Under the pieces are notes generated by a model that was given only the letters and a program-made list of their open reading frames with translations, was not told where the DNA came from and did no database searches. Made by a program: the position numbers and the translations under genes. A stretch of DNA of 64,000 nt from Quadrisphaera setariae (GTDB lineage: Bacteria; Actinomycetota; Actinomycetes; Actinomycetales; Quadrisphaeraceae): contig NZ_VKAC01000014.1 of NCBI RefSeq assembly GCF_008041935.1, positions 29,053-93,052 on the forward strand. Direction: 5' to 3'. Below, one piece after another: positions 24,662-32,495 of this stretch; within the stretch, counting starts at the first letter, position 1, and each line of letters begins with the position of its first letter.

Positions 24662-26983
24662 CTACACCGACCGCACCTGCTTGCCCTTGAGGGCGTCCAT
24701 GATCTGCGTCACCGTGCTGTTGGAGACGGCGCTGGCGCCGCCGACGACGATGACCTGACTGATGGCACGGCTACGCAGCCACTGCACGGTGGCACCAGGC
24801 AGGTCCCCGCGGGGCACCAGCAGTGTCAGGCGGCCGTGGGCTCCGGCGGAGATGGCGTCGGCGACGTTGGCCTGCTCACCCGAGGCGATGATGATCGTAT
24901 GCGTTCCGGTCTTGCCCGACCACGCTGAAGCGATGGCCGTAGCGGTGCTGTAGCGGTCAGGGCCAGCGATGCGGACCAAGGACTTGGTCGTCAGGCCGAC
25001 CTTGGCCAGCGCTGCAGCGGCGCTGTGTGGCGAGACGGACGCAGAGCCGCCCACCACGACGAGGGACTTCGGCTTCAGGCGCTGCAGGGCATCCAAAGTG
25101 ACCTGCGGAGTCCCGCCGGCGCGGGTCAGCAGGATGGGACGCGCGGTCAGACCGGCCGGGCCCCCGACCGCCAGAGCGTCAATCATGTGCTCGGTCTCCC
25201 CCGAGGCCAGCACCGCGACGTCGTCGGTGCCCGCCTCAGCCATCTTCAGAGCCACCTGGGCCGCTGTGTCATACCGGTCGGTGCCTGCGATGCGGACCAG
25301 CTGGGTGACACCGCACGCGCGCAGCGCCTGCTCGACCCCTTCCCCCAAGGAGGAAGCACCACCGATGAGGTAGGCCGTGTTCGCTGCTCGTCGCTGCACC
25401 TCTCGGGCTACGACATCAGGCAGGTGGTCCCGCCTCGAGAGCAGGATCGGTGCTTGGCGTTGCACGGCCAGGGGTGCGGCCACCAAGCCGTCGACGAGGT
25501 GGTCGTCCTCCCCGGCCACGATGAGGACGGTGCGGCTGTCCGGGTAGATCTCCCGCGCCTGGGCGGCGCTGGTCTCATAGCGGTCACCACCGGCCAGCCG
25601 GGTCACTTCGGGGTCGACGTCCGCGTCCAGGTAGGACGAGACCGTGGAGCGGATCTGATCCATCTGGGCGTACAGGTGCTCACCGGGACATGCAGTGGCC
25701 CCCACATCGCGGTGGCCGATGATCGTCGCTACGTCGACCACGGTCCCAGCGCCGTAGCGAGAGGTCCCCCCACCTTCGGAGACGAGCTGGGTCGTGGCGT
25801 TGGGGTCCACTCCGTGCAGTCCGAGCTTCCACGCCGTCACGCGGGCGACGCTGTCCACGATGGCCGGGGTAGCAGCTGCTGTCTCGTAGTTGCCGAGCAC
25901 CGAGACACCGAAGGTGTCGGTGTTGAAGCCACCGGCGTGGGCACCTCGCACGGGCCGGTCGACGCCGCCGGCGCGCCCTTCGTAGATCGTGCCGAACCTG
26001 TCCACGAGGAAGTGGTAGCCGATGTCATCCCACCCCAGGCTTCGCGTGTGGTAGGCGTAAACGCTTCGGACCTCGCCTTGGGCCTCGGCTGGGCTCGTGT
26101 AGTCGTTGCTCCCGGCCGTGTGGTGGATGACGGCAGCCTTGATGGTGGCGTTGTAGTGGGGGACGTCATTGCGGTAGCTCTCATCTGCGCCCCACTGCGC
26201 GCGGGTGACGATCGCGGGCTGGTTGGTGAACGTCGTCGGCGCGACCCGGGCCGTGCCATCAGCTGTCCCCTCAGCTGTGCCGTGGGCTGTGGACTCGCCG
26301 GGGTCGATGAGCTCAAGACGCAGCCCGGCAGGTGCCGCGACCGTCTCGGAGGACACGCGTACCTGGACGGCGTCGCTGCTGGCCACTGCCAGCGGCTCTG
26401 TGCCCTCCCGCACCTGCGCCGAGGAAGCCTCCGACCTGGCTGGGGCGGTCTCCATCACCTCGAGCACCTGCCAGGCACTCCACTGCCCACCGCTGCGCAC
26501 TCGCACCGCCAGCACCAGCTGGGCCCCCTGACGAGCAGCTGCCGGCCACGTCATGCCCAGCAGCCGAAACGATCGGACCTCGTGGGTGGCGCTGACCCAC
26601 TTACCGCCCACATCAGCTCTCACCGTGGCCGCCAGCCCGCTCGAGCCCGCCACGCGCGAGGCGGTCATGTCCTGCACGTCGATCTGCTGGACCTGCGTCT
26701 GCGGCACCTGCATCTGCATCTGCGAGGGTGAGACCGCCTCAGCTGCGATCAGGCGCACCTGGCCCGTGCCGCCAGCCCGTGGGAGCTGCCCGTCGACCTG
26801 CGCCTCAGCACCCAGGCGTACGCGTCCCTCGCCGGCACAAGCAGCCAAGATCACTGTTCCGCCCAGCACGCCCGCGCCCGTGAGGAACGCCCGTCGACGG
26901 ATCGCCCCGGCAGACGCACCAGGGTCACTCACCGTCACCCTCCTCCGCCTGGGCTCACCTCGTGGCTCATCATCGGTAGCCAT
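24662..26983 (-). CDS. Tat-exported N-acetylmuramoyl-L-alanine amidase with CWB2 repeats
   Basis: A protein of 773 residues. The N-terminus has a twin-Arg signal (RRRAFLTGAG) with lipobox-like LAAC, then a low-complexity stretch including MQMQVPQTQVQQ. A PGRP/amidase_2 domain runs from about 255 to 440 with zinc-site segments VIHHTAGSNDY and GHRDVGATACPG and the YHFLVDRFGTIYEGRAGG core. Three cell wall binding repeat 2 units follow (RLAGGDRYETS, RIAGTDRYDTA, RIAGPDRYSTA) to the C-terminus. It should cleave the amide bond between MurNAc and L-Ala while anchored to wall polymers. The gene stands alone, convergent with the acyltransferase. Confidence 0.93.
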   Translation of the reverse strand: MATDDEPRGEPRRRRVTVSDPGASAGAIRRRAFLTGAGVLGGTVILAACAGEGRVRLGAEAQVDGQLPRAGGTGQVRLIAAEAVSPSQMQMQVPQTQVQQIDVQDMTASRVAGSSGLAATVRADVGGKWVSATHEVRSFRLLGMTWPAAARQGAQLVLAVRVRSGGQWSAWQVLEVMETAPARSEASSAQVREGTEPLAVASSDAVQVRVSSETVAAPAGLRLELIDPGESTAHGTAEGTADGTARVAPTTFTNQPAIVTRAQWGADESYRNDVPHYNATIKAAVIHHTAGSNDYTSPAEAQGEVRSVYAYHTRSLGWDDIGYHFLVDRFGTIYEGRAGGVDRPVRGAHAGGFNTDTFGVSVLGNYETAAATPAIVDSVARVTAWKLGLHGVDPNATTQLVSEGGGTSRYGAGTVVDVATIIGHRDVGATACPGEHLYAQMDQIRSTVSSYLDADVDPEVTRLAGGDRYETSAAQAREIYPDSRTVLIVAGEDDHLVDGLVAAPLAVQRQAPILLSRRDHLPDVVAREVQRRAANTAYLIGGASSLGEGVEQALRACGVTQLVRIAGTDRYDTAAQVALKMAEAGTDDVAVLASGETEHMIDALAVGGPAGLTARPILLTRAGGTPQVTLDALQRLKPKSLVVVGGSASVSPHSAAAALAKVGLTTKSLVRIAGPDRYSTATAIASAWSGKTGTHTIIIASGEQANVADAISAGAHGRLTLLVPRGDLPGATVQWLRSRAISQVIVVGGASAVSNSTVTQIMDALKGKQVRSV

Positions 26984-27364
26984 GGGCCACCGGCAGTCAG
27001 CCCTTCGCAGCCTAGGAGCGCTCGCCCGACGAGCAGCGCAGACTCGCCGAAGGCGAGGACAGCAACAGCAGCGTGACCGGAACTCCTCCGCCCACCGATA
27101 GTTCGTTTCACGTCAACGCAATCAGTGATGGACCGGCGGCCAAGGCGGTCTCCGTCGTCTCGCGGAGCAAGCCCGCGCACGCGCCGAGCATGGCCTGGTC
27201 CACCCTGACCAGGCTCGCGCTGATCTTCCCCGACGCACCTCACTGAGAGGGACCACCGAACACGACAAAAGCGAAATGGGCTCGCGAGGTGACGATGCTG
27301 GACGCGCCAGCCTCGCGGCCGTCCGGTCGGGGTGGTCAGCGAGACACTGACCGGGCAGCGGTCG
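26984..27364. other. Intergenic stretch, no gene recognised
   Basis: About 380 bp between the amidase start and the MerR stop. Open frames here run through both neighbours' ends and have no family features. The amidase promoter is expected near 26985-27100. Confidence 0.5.
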
Positions 27365-27784
27365 TCATATGACACTGGCAGGACGTTGCAGTACCACCAA
27401 CGCACACTCCGAACGGCACGCCGACTCACTGTCCGGACATCCAGCCACTTGCTCGACGGCCTCCACCAGCTGCCCCCTCAACAGCGCTAACGCCTCCAGC
27501 GCAGCCTCCACCCGCTTCAGCTCGGCCACCAGCACCGGATGCAGGCGCTGCTTGACCTGGGTGCATGTGCCCTCGCGCGACAGCCTCAACAGCTCCGCGA
27601 TCTGCGGCAGCTCCAGCCGCAGCGCCTTCGCCGAGGCGATGAAGCCCAGTTGCTCGAAGACCGCCTCGTCGTAGTCGCGGTAGCCGTTGGCCGAGCGCCG
27701 CGAGCTCACCAGGCCCAGCGCCTCGTAGTAGCGCAGCGTCGTCGCCGGAACGCCGCTGCGCTGAACGACCTCGGAGATGCGCAC
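27365..27784 (-). CDS. MerR-family metal-responsive activator
   Basis: A protein of about 139 residues. The N-terminal MerR HTH reads VRISEVVQRSGVPATTLRYYEALGLV, then the wing RRSANGYRDYDE, a long dimerisation helix, and a C-terminal effector segment GCPDSESACRSECALV with three Cys, plus TCTQV midway. This is the thiol-metal type rather than a multidrug type. GTG 27784 is used because homologues begin just before RISEV. It is divergent from the BASS-like transporter gene and flanks a promoter with the distorted spacing that MerR proteins activate. Confidence 0.88.
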   Translation of the reverse strand: MRISEVVQRSGVPATTLRYYEALGLVSSRRSANGYRDYDEAVFEQLGFIASAKALRLELPQIAELLRLSREGTCTQVKQRLHPVLVAELKRVEAALEALALLRGQLVEAVEQVAGCPDSESACRSECALVVLQRPASVI

Positions 27785-27799
27785 ACACCACCGTAAAGC

Positions 27800-27831
27800 T
27801 TGACCTTCGAGTCGACTCCAACGTTTACGGT
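27800..27831 (+). promoter_or_regulatory. MerR-type promoter with 20-bp spacer and operator dyad
   Basis: TTGACC at 27800 and TACGGT at 27826 are spaced 20 bp apart. Between them is an imperfect dyad centred on GAGTCGACTC (27809-27818), very like ZntR/CueR-type operators. The overlong spacer and central dyad are hallmarks of promoters untwisted by MerR activators. It points toward the transporter gene starting at 27874. Confidence 0.8.
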
Positions 27832-27873
27832 CCACCGCATGCACCTCGATGCGACCGCCTCGAGCCCGAACTG

Positions 27874-28929
27874 ATGAGTCGGCTGAGCGCCACCACCGAG
27901 CGCCTGGAGCGCCACCAGATCGCCATCTACCTGGCCGGGATCGCCGCCGGAGTGGCTACTGGACTGCTCATTCCCGGTGCACGCCACCTCGAGGCGGCCA
28001 TCAACCCCGTCATCGCGCTGCTGCTGTACGCCACCTTCCTCGGGGTCCCCTTCACCGCTATCAGCCGCGCCTTCACCGACGCCCGCTTCCTCCTGACCGT
28101 GCTGGCGCTGAACTTCGCCCTCGTGCCCGTGGTCGTGTACGCCCTCAGCCGTGTGGTTGCCGATGAGCCGGCGGTGCTGTTCGGGGTGCTGCTGGTGCTG
28201 CTTTCCCCGTGCATTGACTACGTCATCGTCTTCGCCCGCCTGGCCGGCGGAGCCGCAGACCGTCTGCTGGCGGCGGCGCCGCTGCTGATGCTCGCCCAGG
28301 CGCTGCTACTTCCGGTGTACCTGTGGGTGATGGTCGGTCCCCGGGCCGCCCGGGCCGTGGAGGTGGGCCCTTTCGCGCACGCCCTCGTGGTGCTGATCGT
28401 GCTGCCACTGGCAGCAGCGGCGCTGACCCAGGTCCTGGTAGGCCAAAGCACTCAGAGCCAGGGCAAGGATGACCGTCGACGGCCGTGGTGGGCGCGGTGG
28501 GCCGCTCAGCTGCAGGAGGTGACGCTAGCGGCGATGGTGCCGCTGATGTTCGCCACCTTGGCTGTTGTGATCGCCTCCCAGGTGCGGGCGGTCAGCGGTC
28601 AACTCGGGAGGTTGATGGAGCTGGTGCCGCTGTACGTGGGCTTCGCGGTGGCGATGGTCCTGCTGGGCCTGGTCGTCGCGCGATTCGCGCGTCTGGACGT
28701 GACCTCGGGTCGGGCGGTGGTGTTCAGCGGTGTCACCCGCAACTCCCTGGTGGTGCTGCCACTGGCCTTGGCGTTGCCGGCGTCGCAGTCTCTGACGCCG
28801 CTGGTGGTAGTGACCCAGACACTGGTGGAGCTGGTGGTCATGGTGGTGCTGGTTCGGGTCTTGCCGTTAACGAACCGGCCCAAGCCTGCAGGTGCCGAGG
28901 CCGTGGCCCTCGACGAGGTCGAGCGCTAG
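27874..28929 (+). CDS. Bile acid:sodium symporter / arsenite (ACR3-like) superfamily transporter
   Basis: A membrane protein of 351 residues with about ten spans. It resembles arsenic-resistance-type members of the BASS superfamily: SPCIDYVIVFARLAGG in span 4 corresponds to the ACR3 Cys motif, and GVTRNSLVVLPLALALP to the later conserved helix. The substrate may be arsenite or another soft metalloid or anion; the adjoining thiol-type MerR regulator supports a metal(loid). It is clearly distinct from the true ACR3 at 62567-63715. The C-terminus is short and acidic. Confidence 0.8.
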   Translation: MSRLSATTERLERHQIAIYLAGIAAGVATGLLIPGARHLEAAINPVIALLLYATFLGVPFTAISRAFTDARFLLTVLALNFALVPVVVYALSRVVADEPAVLFGVLLVLLSPCIDYVIVFARLAGGAADRLLAAAPLLMLAQALLLPVYLWVMVGPRAARAVEVGPFAHALVVLIVLPLAAAALTQVLVGQSTQSQGKDDRRRPWWARWAAQLQEVTLAAMVPLMFATLAVVIASQVRAVSGQLGRLMELVPLYVGFAVAMVLLGLVVARFARLDVTSGRAVVFSGVTRNSLVVLPLALALPASQSLTPLVVVTQTLVELVVMVVLVRVLPLTNRPKPAGAEAVALDEVER

Positions 28930-29388
28930 CCACCCGACAACAGTGCCCGGTCGACGACCGCCCACCGGACGCGGGCGAGGCAACCGTGCCTGCTGACGTC
29001 ACACCGCGTGCTGGAGTCTTATTTGCCCAGTTCGGTGTTCCGTCTACCCCAACGGGCGGCGATTGAAGATCGAAACTTGGCCTATGGGTGGTGCGGTGGC
29101 CCAGGGAGCTGAGCGAGGAGGCCATACCCGAGCGCAGCGTCCCGGAAATCGTCTCCGGACGAGCACGTGGGACGGCGTAAAGAACACGACCTCTGAGACG
29201 GCGCGTCGAGCGTCGCGCGTGATCTTGGTTGGGTCAGACCGCGACCGTCCCACTATCTAGGAAGTGGGACGGCGCTCGTCGCGTGGATCGCGTACCGCCC
29301 TTGTCCGCCGATCTGCTGCCCTCCTGCAGTCACGGGCTGTCGGTGGTCGCCTCTAGGGTCCGCCGCAACGACCAAGGGGGGGGCTTCC
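28930..29388. other. Intergenic region, probable left flank of accessory region
   Basis: About 460 bp with no convincing gene. It contains the strong hairpin at 29245-29272. Codon and base character changes beyond this point, with AT-rich codons appearing in the following genes, so the boundary between ordinary and acquired DNA may lie here. Confidence 0.5.
29245..29272. terminator. Perfect 10-bp hairpin
   Basis: CCGTCCCACT at 29245-29254 and its complement at 29263-29272 with an 8-nt loop. It could be a bidirectional terminator or a binding site. Part of the right arm and loop (CTAGGAAGTG) recurs at 35906-35915. Confidence 0.5.
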
Positions 29389-30393
29389 ATGATTGAAGTT
29401 GACTTCATGTGGGTGGGCGAGAAGACGAAGACCGGTGACGCCATCGCATGCCGGTTCACGCATCCGTCCACAGGTCAGTACGTCGTCATGGTCATCGACG
29501 GCGGTTTCCGAGATGATGGAGCTAGGCTCGCAGCGCTCATCAAGAAGTACTACGACACCACTCATGCTGACCTCGTTGTCTGTACACATCCAGATGATGA
29601 CCACATTCAGGGTCTTTTCGGAATTTTCGAGAACATGAGCGTTGGCGAGTTGCTCGTCCACCGCCCCTCTCTCTACGGGTACTCCAGCGATGCCGTGAAG
29701 AGCGGCACTGTCGAGGACTTGGTCAAAGCTGCCGTCGAGCAGGGGACAACGCTGAGGCACGACTTTGCGGGCGTTGACCTATTCGGTGGCGCGCTGCGGG
29801 TCGCTGGCCCCAGTGAGGAATACTACGAGCTGCAACTCAGCGCGCAGCTTCTGCTGGCGCAGAAGTCGCAAGGTCTCGGCGGACTCGTAACCAAGGCCAC
29901 CCAAGCCATCCGCCAGGTTTTTAACTGGCGTAGCAGTGACCCCGGAGAAACGCTTACTGACGACAATGGGGGAACTACCCCGAGAAATAACTCCAGCATT
30001 ATTATGGATCTGCAGGTCGATGGCTACCGCGTGCTCTTCACTGGAGACGCCGGTGCACCGGCCCTGACGCTTGCCGCCGACCACCTCGACGCGGCGGGAC
30101 GCTCATCTGCTATCTCTTTATTCGACGTTCCCCACCATGGTTCTCGGCACAACCTGACCAAGGATCTGCTCGATCGGCTTCTCGGCGTAGAGACATTTAC
30201 TCATCGCGGTGAGTCCATCATCAGCGTCGGTAAGGAGGCGGATGACTTCCCCCGCCCCGAGGTGGCGAACGCACTCAAACGGCGCGGTTATCCCTGGCAG
30301 GCCACGCGCGGAAAGGACATCTGCTGGAGCCGCGGTGCTGACGCGCGTCCCGACTACTCGCCGATGGTCACGCAGGATTGGCTTGACGAATAA
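29389..30393 (+). CDS. ComEC-like MBL-fold metallo-hydrolase
   Basis: A soluble protein of 334 residues with a metallo-beta-lactamase fold. The metal motif is THPDDDH near residue 66, the HPDxDH form typical of ComEC/Rec2-related stand-alone hydrolases. Later motifs are NNSSIIMDL, FTGDAG near 215 and PHHGSRHN near 250, also ComEC-like. No membrane span is seen. Such proteins are nucleases or phosphodiesterases and often occur in defence islands. It precedes a multi-TM protein and a HEPN-like protein on the same strand and has less GC-biased codons than the flanks. Its substrate is unknown. Confidence 0.8.
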   Translation: MIEVDFMWVGEKTKTGDAIACRFTHPSTGQYVVMVIDGGFRDDGARLAALIKKYYDTTHADLVVCTHPDDDHIQGLFGIFENMSVGELLVHRPSLYGYSSDAVKSGTVEDLVKAAVEQGTTLRHDFAGVDLFGGALRVAGPSEEYYELQLSAQLLLAQKSQGLGGLVTKATQAIRQVFNWRSSDPGETLTDDNGGTTPRNNSSIIMDLQVDGYRVLFTGDAGAPALTLAADHLDAAGRSSAISLFDVPHHGSRHNLTKDLLDRLLGVETFTHRGESIISVGKEADDFPRPEVANALKRRGYPWQATRGKDICWSRGADARPDYSPMVTQDWLDE

Positions 30394-30543
30394 TGGCCAC
30401 CTAGTCTCAATCTGGCGGCACCATGCTCAGCCTGGCTTCGGCATTCTGGTGGATACCGAAGCCGGCTAAGATGCCCCATCGACATCTTCGACACGCGAGC
30501 CCGGCTGGGGCCGGCCGTTGCCGCGGCATCCCCGGCGATCGTC

Positions 30544-31209
30544 ATGGCGATCTTGGTGTTCCGGTTCACTTACTCCGCTGACGTTCTCACGGCCGGTTTG
30601 GTGGCTGTGCTCGCGATCATCTCGGCCATCGTGCGCACCCGGGGACGGGCATTGCAGCGCACGCTGGCCAAGCGCTGGGGCGTGCTCCCCCTCGAGGCGC
30701 TGCTCCAGGCGACGGGGGAGGGCAACCCCCTGATCAGGGCACGCCGCCGTGAGCTGCTCGCCCAGCTGGTCGGACGGCCGCTGCCGACGGCGAGAGAAGA
30801 GTGTCTGCGGCCGGAGGAGGCCAAGCACCGCTACGCGGCGGCGACCAAGCGCTTGCAGATTCAGGCGCGCCGGTTTCCCAAGGAAGCGCCGCTGGTGCGT
30901 GAGGAGCTGGTCAACTACAACTTCGCGCGCAACATGCTGGCAATCAAGTGGGTGGGTGTCGCAGTGGCGCTGCTTATCGCCGGCGAAGGCGTGCGCCGCC
31001 TGCTGGCCGAGGATGACTGGCAGATGCCAGTGGTCCTGTCCACCGCCTACTCGCTAGTCATGGTCGTCGTGTGGCTGGCGTTCGTGCGCGAGAGCTGGGT
31101 GCGAGACGTCGCGAAGATCTACGCCGACCGTCTCCTGGACGCCTTGGAGGGCTTGGTCGGAGCTGTCGACGTGTCGCGACCTCCGTGGTGGTCCCGTCGC
31201 CGACGATAG
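30544..31209 (+). CDS. Multi-span membrane protein of unknown function (possible frameshift at 5' end)
   Basis: At least 221 residues: a hydrophobic N-terminal pair of spans, a cytoplasmic basic/acidic region (about 40-120), then two more spans (AIKWVGVAVALLIAGEGV and VLSTAYSLVMVVVWLAFV) and a tail. The segment VNYNFARNMLAIKW precedes span 3. The frame remains open upstream to an ATC-initial stretch encoding IDIFDTRARLGPAVAA that looks like the natural N-terminus. An ATG at 30471 would join it if the CCCC run at 30474-30477 had one base less. Four-span proteins beside nuclease-like genes are common effectors in defence systems; the role here is inferred. Confidence 0.7.
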   Translation: MAILVFRFTYSADVLTAGLVAVLAIISAIVRTRGRALQRTLAKRWGVLPLEALLQATGEGNPLIRARRRELLAQLVGRPLPTAREECLRPEEAKHRYAAATKRLQIQARRFPKEAPLVREELVNYNFARNMLAIKWVGVAVALLIAGEGVRRLLAEDDWQMPVVLSTAYSLVMVVVWLAFVRESWVRDVAKIYADRLLDALEGLVGAVDVSRPPWWSRRRR

Positions 31210-31246
31210 CCACCTCACCACTCCACCGGTTGAAGGAGGAGACCCT

Positions 31247-32284
31247 GTGCCCTCGACGATGGAGGAGCTAGAACGCATCGCCGTCCAGCTCTTCGAAGCT
31301 AGGCGGCTGGCCGCCTACGACGACGTCGCCCACGTCCGCCTGGCGTTCCTGCTGCTGGACAACGCCGCGGAAATCTCCTTAATGCGTACCGCACGCGCTG
31401 GACTGGTCTGGGCTGAGAAGTACCGCGACCTCGCCGAGTCCCTAGGAGCCGCTGAGGACCTCGACGAGGAGGGCAAGGCTCTTCAATTAGATTTGATGAG
31501 CCAAGCTATTTCCAGGAAACGTCAAGACAAAATTGAATCAAATTTCAAGGACCTCGTTACCTACGCCCTGGGTGCTTCAGGCTTGGATCTACCTGAGGAG
31601 TACGGCGCCTGCGCGAAAGCGCTTCACCGATTTCGAAACGCCGCCTACCACCGCGACCACCTGCACCCTGACATCCTACAGGCGACCAATAGCATCTACT
31701 TCTTCTTGTGCTGTACCTTCCTGCTGCACGAGAAGTGGGTTATGAGTGAAATTGGCATCATCCCATCAGGGGTACGGGAAATCCTGGGGGAGGACACGCC
31801 TCAAGGGACTGGACCGAAGAGCACCGGAAGCGTACAGATGCTGACGCGGGCCGTCGCCGAGCACCTCCTGAAAGACCTAAACCTTGACGTCCAGGAAGTC
31901 GCTTCGGCGCTATCTAGACATCTTTTGGGAAGACTGACGGCGTTAGAAGCTGACCTGCAAAAGATCGAATCGGAAACCTTCCCGGGCCTAGGTCGAGACT
32001 TCATCTTAAGGGTGCTTCAGCAACTCCCAGAAGACAGGCGCGCGGCTGAGAGTGAACCACCTGCAAACTTCCTCACCCGCCAGCTACCCGTTACTTCAGG
32101 AACTCTGACGTCGTGGCGCACCCGCGCTGAATCGCTGCAACGTACTGATGAGGTCCTGAAAGCATTGAGGGCGTTTGCTGACGTCGAAGAACCCCTTACG
32201 ACCTTGGAAAAGCCGGTGGCGCGGTTCATCGATGAGATTGATATGGAGGTTCAGCGGGAGGTCGACCGCCGACTCGGGAAGTAG
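31247..32284 (+). CDS. HEPN-like protein with RNxxxH motif
   Basis: A helical soluble protein of 345 residues. Residues 120-140 contain ALHRFRNAAYHRDHLHPD, where RNAAYH (R130-H135) is the RNxxxH signature of HEPN ribonucleases; the preceding helix LAFLLLDNAAEISL fits the fold. The C-terminal half is charged and helical with no recognised domain. GTG 31247 follows GAAGGAGGAG. Codons such as TTA and ATT are frequent (for example 31480-31520), unlike flanking core genes, suggesting acquisition. It follows the membrane protein by 37 bp and is probably co-transcribed. It could be the toxic RNase of a defence module. Confidence 0.7.
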   Translation: MPSTMEELERIAVQLFEARRLAAYDDVAHVRLAFLLLDNAAEISLMRTARAGLVWAEKYRDLAESLGAAEDLDEEGKALQLDLMSQAISRKRQDKIESNFKDLVTYALGASGLDLPEEYGACAKALHRFRNAAYHRDHLHPDILQATNSIYFFLCCTFLLHEKWVMSEIGIIPSGVREILGEDTPQGTGPKSTGSVQMLTRAVAEHLLKDLNLDVQEVASALSRHLLGRLTALEADLQKIESETFPGLGRDFILRVLQQLPEDRRAAESEPPANFLTRQLPVTSGTLTSWRTRAESLQRTDEVLKALRAFADVEEPLTTLEKPVARFIDEIDMEVQREVDRRLGK

Positions 32285-32302
32285 CTGCAGGTGCGCCCAG
32301 AA

Positions 32303-32485
32303 TCACCCAGCAGCGGCATGGTCAGTCGACCGCTGGCGGCAGCGTTTGGGGGTCCACACGTTCGTGTGGATGACGCGTCGGTGCAGGGTCTCGTTGAGGT
32401 GTGCCTCGGGGCGGAAGAAGCGGCCAGCTGAGACCTGCAACATCAGCTGCCCAGCAAGGTCCGCCGGAGCAGTGCGCTTCGCCAT
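32303..32485 (-). CDS. Short hypothetical protein, possibly truncated
   Basis: A frame of about 60 residues starting at ATG 32485 (MAKRTAPADLAGQLMLQVS), just 10 bp downstream of the recombinase stop. The N-terminal part looks like an ordinary globular protein (GRFFRPEAHLNETLHRRVIHTN), but the last 15 residues are basic low-complexity and the frame stops abruptly. It may be the 5' remnant of a longer gene cut at the element edge. No family is assigned. Confidence 0.45.
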   Translation of the reverse strand: MAKRTAPADLAGQLMLQVSAGRFFRPEAHLNETLHRRVIHTNVWTPKRCRQRSTDHAAAG

Positions 32486-32495
32486 GTCCACGTCC

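Noticed and set aside
26935-27429. 164-codon minus-strand frame across the amidase-MerR gap
   Set aside because: Overlaps both neighbours' coding ends, low-complexity Arg/Gly/Ser composition, no family.
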